A stretch of DNA of 64,000 nt from Pomphorhynchus laevis (taxonomy: Eukaryota > Acanthocephala > Palaeacanthocephala > Echinorhynchida > Pomphorhynchidae): NCBI GenBank assembly GCA_012934845.2, contig WNNJ02002110.1, positions 43,086 through 107,085 on the forward strand, in the 5' to 3' direction. A program made the translations under genes and the position numbers. Within the stretch, counting starts at the first letter, position 1. Every line of letters begins with the position of its first letter. The notes under the pieces were generated by a model. That model saw only the letters and a list, made by a program, of their open reading frames with translations, made no database searches and was not told where the DNA came from. Positions 63,311 to 64,000 of the stretch are shown one piece after another.

Positions 63311-64000
63311 TAACTAAATGTAAAATATTCAAATTTATTAAATTTGGTTATTTATTTTTATAGTAAAATACGTATTATTTGATCAGGCCATCTTTAGCAA
63401 GTGATTTTTTTAACTATATCAACGAAAAATGGCATTGCCAACAGCAACGTTGTAATCATTTATATAAAAATCAAGAATAACAAGTTTACTGCTCATTAAT
63501 AATTGTTTATTTATTGTCTAATCACTTACATCTCGAATATAAAAATGGTAATTTTTGATTTATAAAACAAATGAATTACCAACATGTCAGATCAAAACAA
63601 AATTATTTGCCGAGGATGGCTTTAGAAATTAATTCAAATAATTTAACCAAATAAGGATATTTTCAAAATTTTAATTTTGTTTACAAACATTTAATATATT
63701 AATTTAGCTAAATTAATTAAAAATTAATTTAGTCAATAATTTCGATACTAAATATAGTAATTTAATAAGTTATCGCCTGCAAAATTAACACCTTATAGTT
63801 GATATTATTAAATATTGAGCTTTAACCTCAACATAATTTTGCTTTACATACAATGTAAAGTCACTAATAAAATTAAAAATAGAATAAATGTTATATATTA
63901 AGATTATTAATAATAATCTTAATGATATTAATATTTGGATTATATATTTATAGCAGTGGAAGTATAATAAATTATATTATTTTATAATATAATTAATAAT
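63311..64000. other. No feature recognised
   Basis: AT-rich to the window end. Confidence 0.45.

Overview
This is an AT-rich (about three quarters A+T by eye) stretch of animal nuclear DNA. Split exons with GT..AG borders, immunoglobulin (Ig) and fibronectin type III (FN3) cell-surface proteins, non-LTR retrotransposons and tRNA-derived SINEs rule out a prokaryote. The protein families and some very short introns (48-51 bp) beside multi-kb ones fit a protostome invertebrate, perhaps an arthropod, but nothing here fixes the phylum.

Three host genes are supported by exon borders whose reading phases agree. Gene A (+, 13916-22566) encodes a small secreted or surface protein with three Ig domains. 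Gene B (+, 26849-27314 joined to 28760-30285) encodes a type I membrane protein of about 660 residues; its Ig domains and a Cys-rich W..FSQCTPC..GFRRR.G.C segment resemble FAM187 proteins. Gene C (-, 36373 down to 32173, with a likely further exon at 55342-55236) encodes a receptor with two FN3 domains, one transmembrane helix and a long Gln/Asn/His/Ser-rich tail, of the general kind seen in Ihog/CDO/BOC or DCC/Robo receptors. B and C are tail to tail, 1.9 kb apart. If the 55-kb exon belongs to C, most of 36-55 kb is one transposon-filled intron.

The rest is mostly repeats. 1-13 kb, 30.8-31.7 kb, 46.9-48.3 kb, 53.5-53.9 kb and 60.2-61.1 kb hold fossils of one retroelement family with a Penelope-like style of reverse transcriptase. 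Each copy ends in a module of about 155 nt that can fold into nested stems plus a possible pseudoknot. Its stems show compensatory base changes between copies, which makes it the most interesting signal in the window. A Tc1/mariner-IS630 transposon (36954-38530) has arrays of 22-bp repeats at both ends. CR1/L2-like LINE pieces lie at 22.8, 40.2-41.4 and 57.1-59.6 kb. Other items are a tRNA-SINE pair (3.7-4.2 kb), a second short retroposon family (22.2 and 52.5 kb), a MITE (34.3 kb), two large foldback hairpins (43.9 and 62.9 kb), minisatellites (51.4 and 62.6 kb), and several perfect palindromes with loops of 1-4 nt. No rRNA, stand-alone tRNA or CRISPR array was found.
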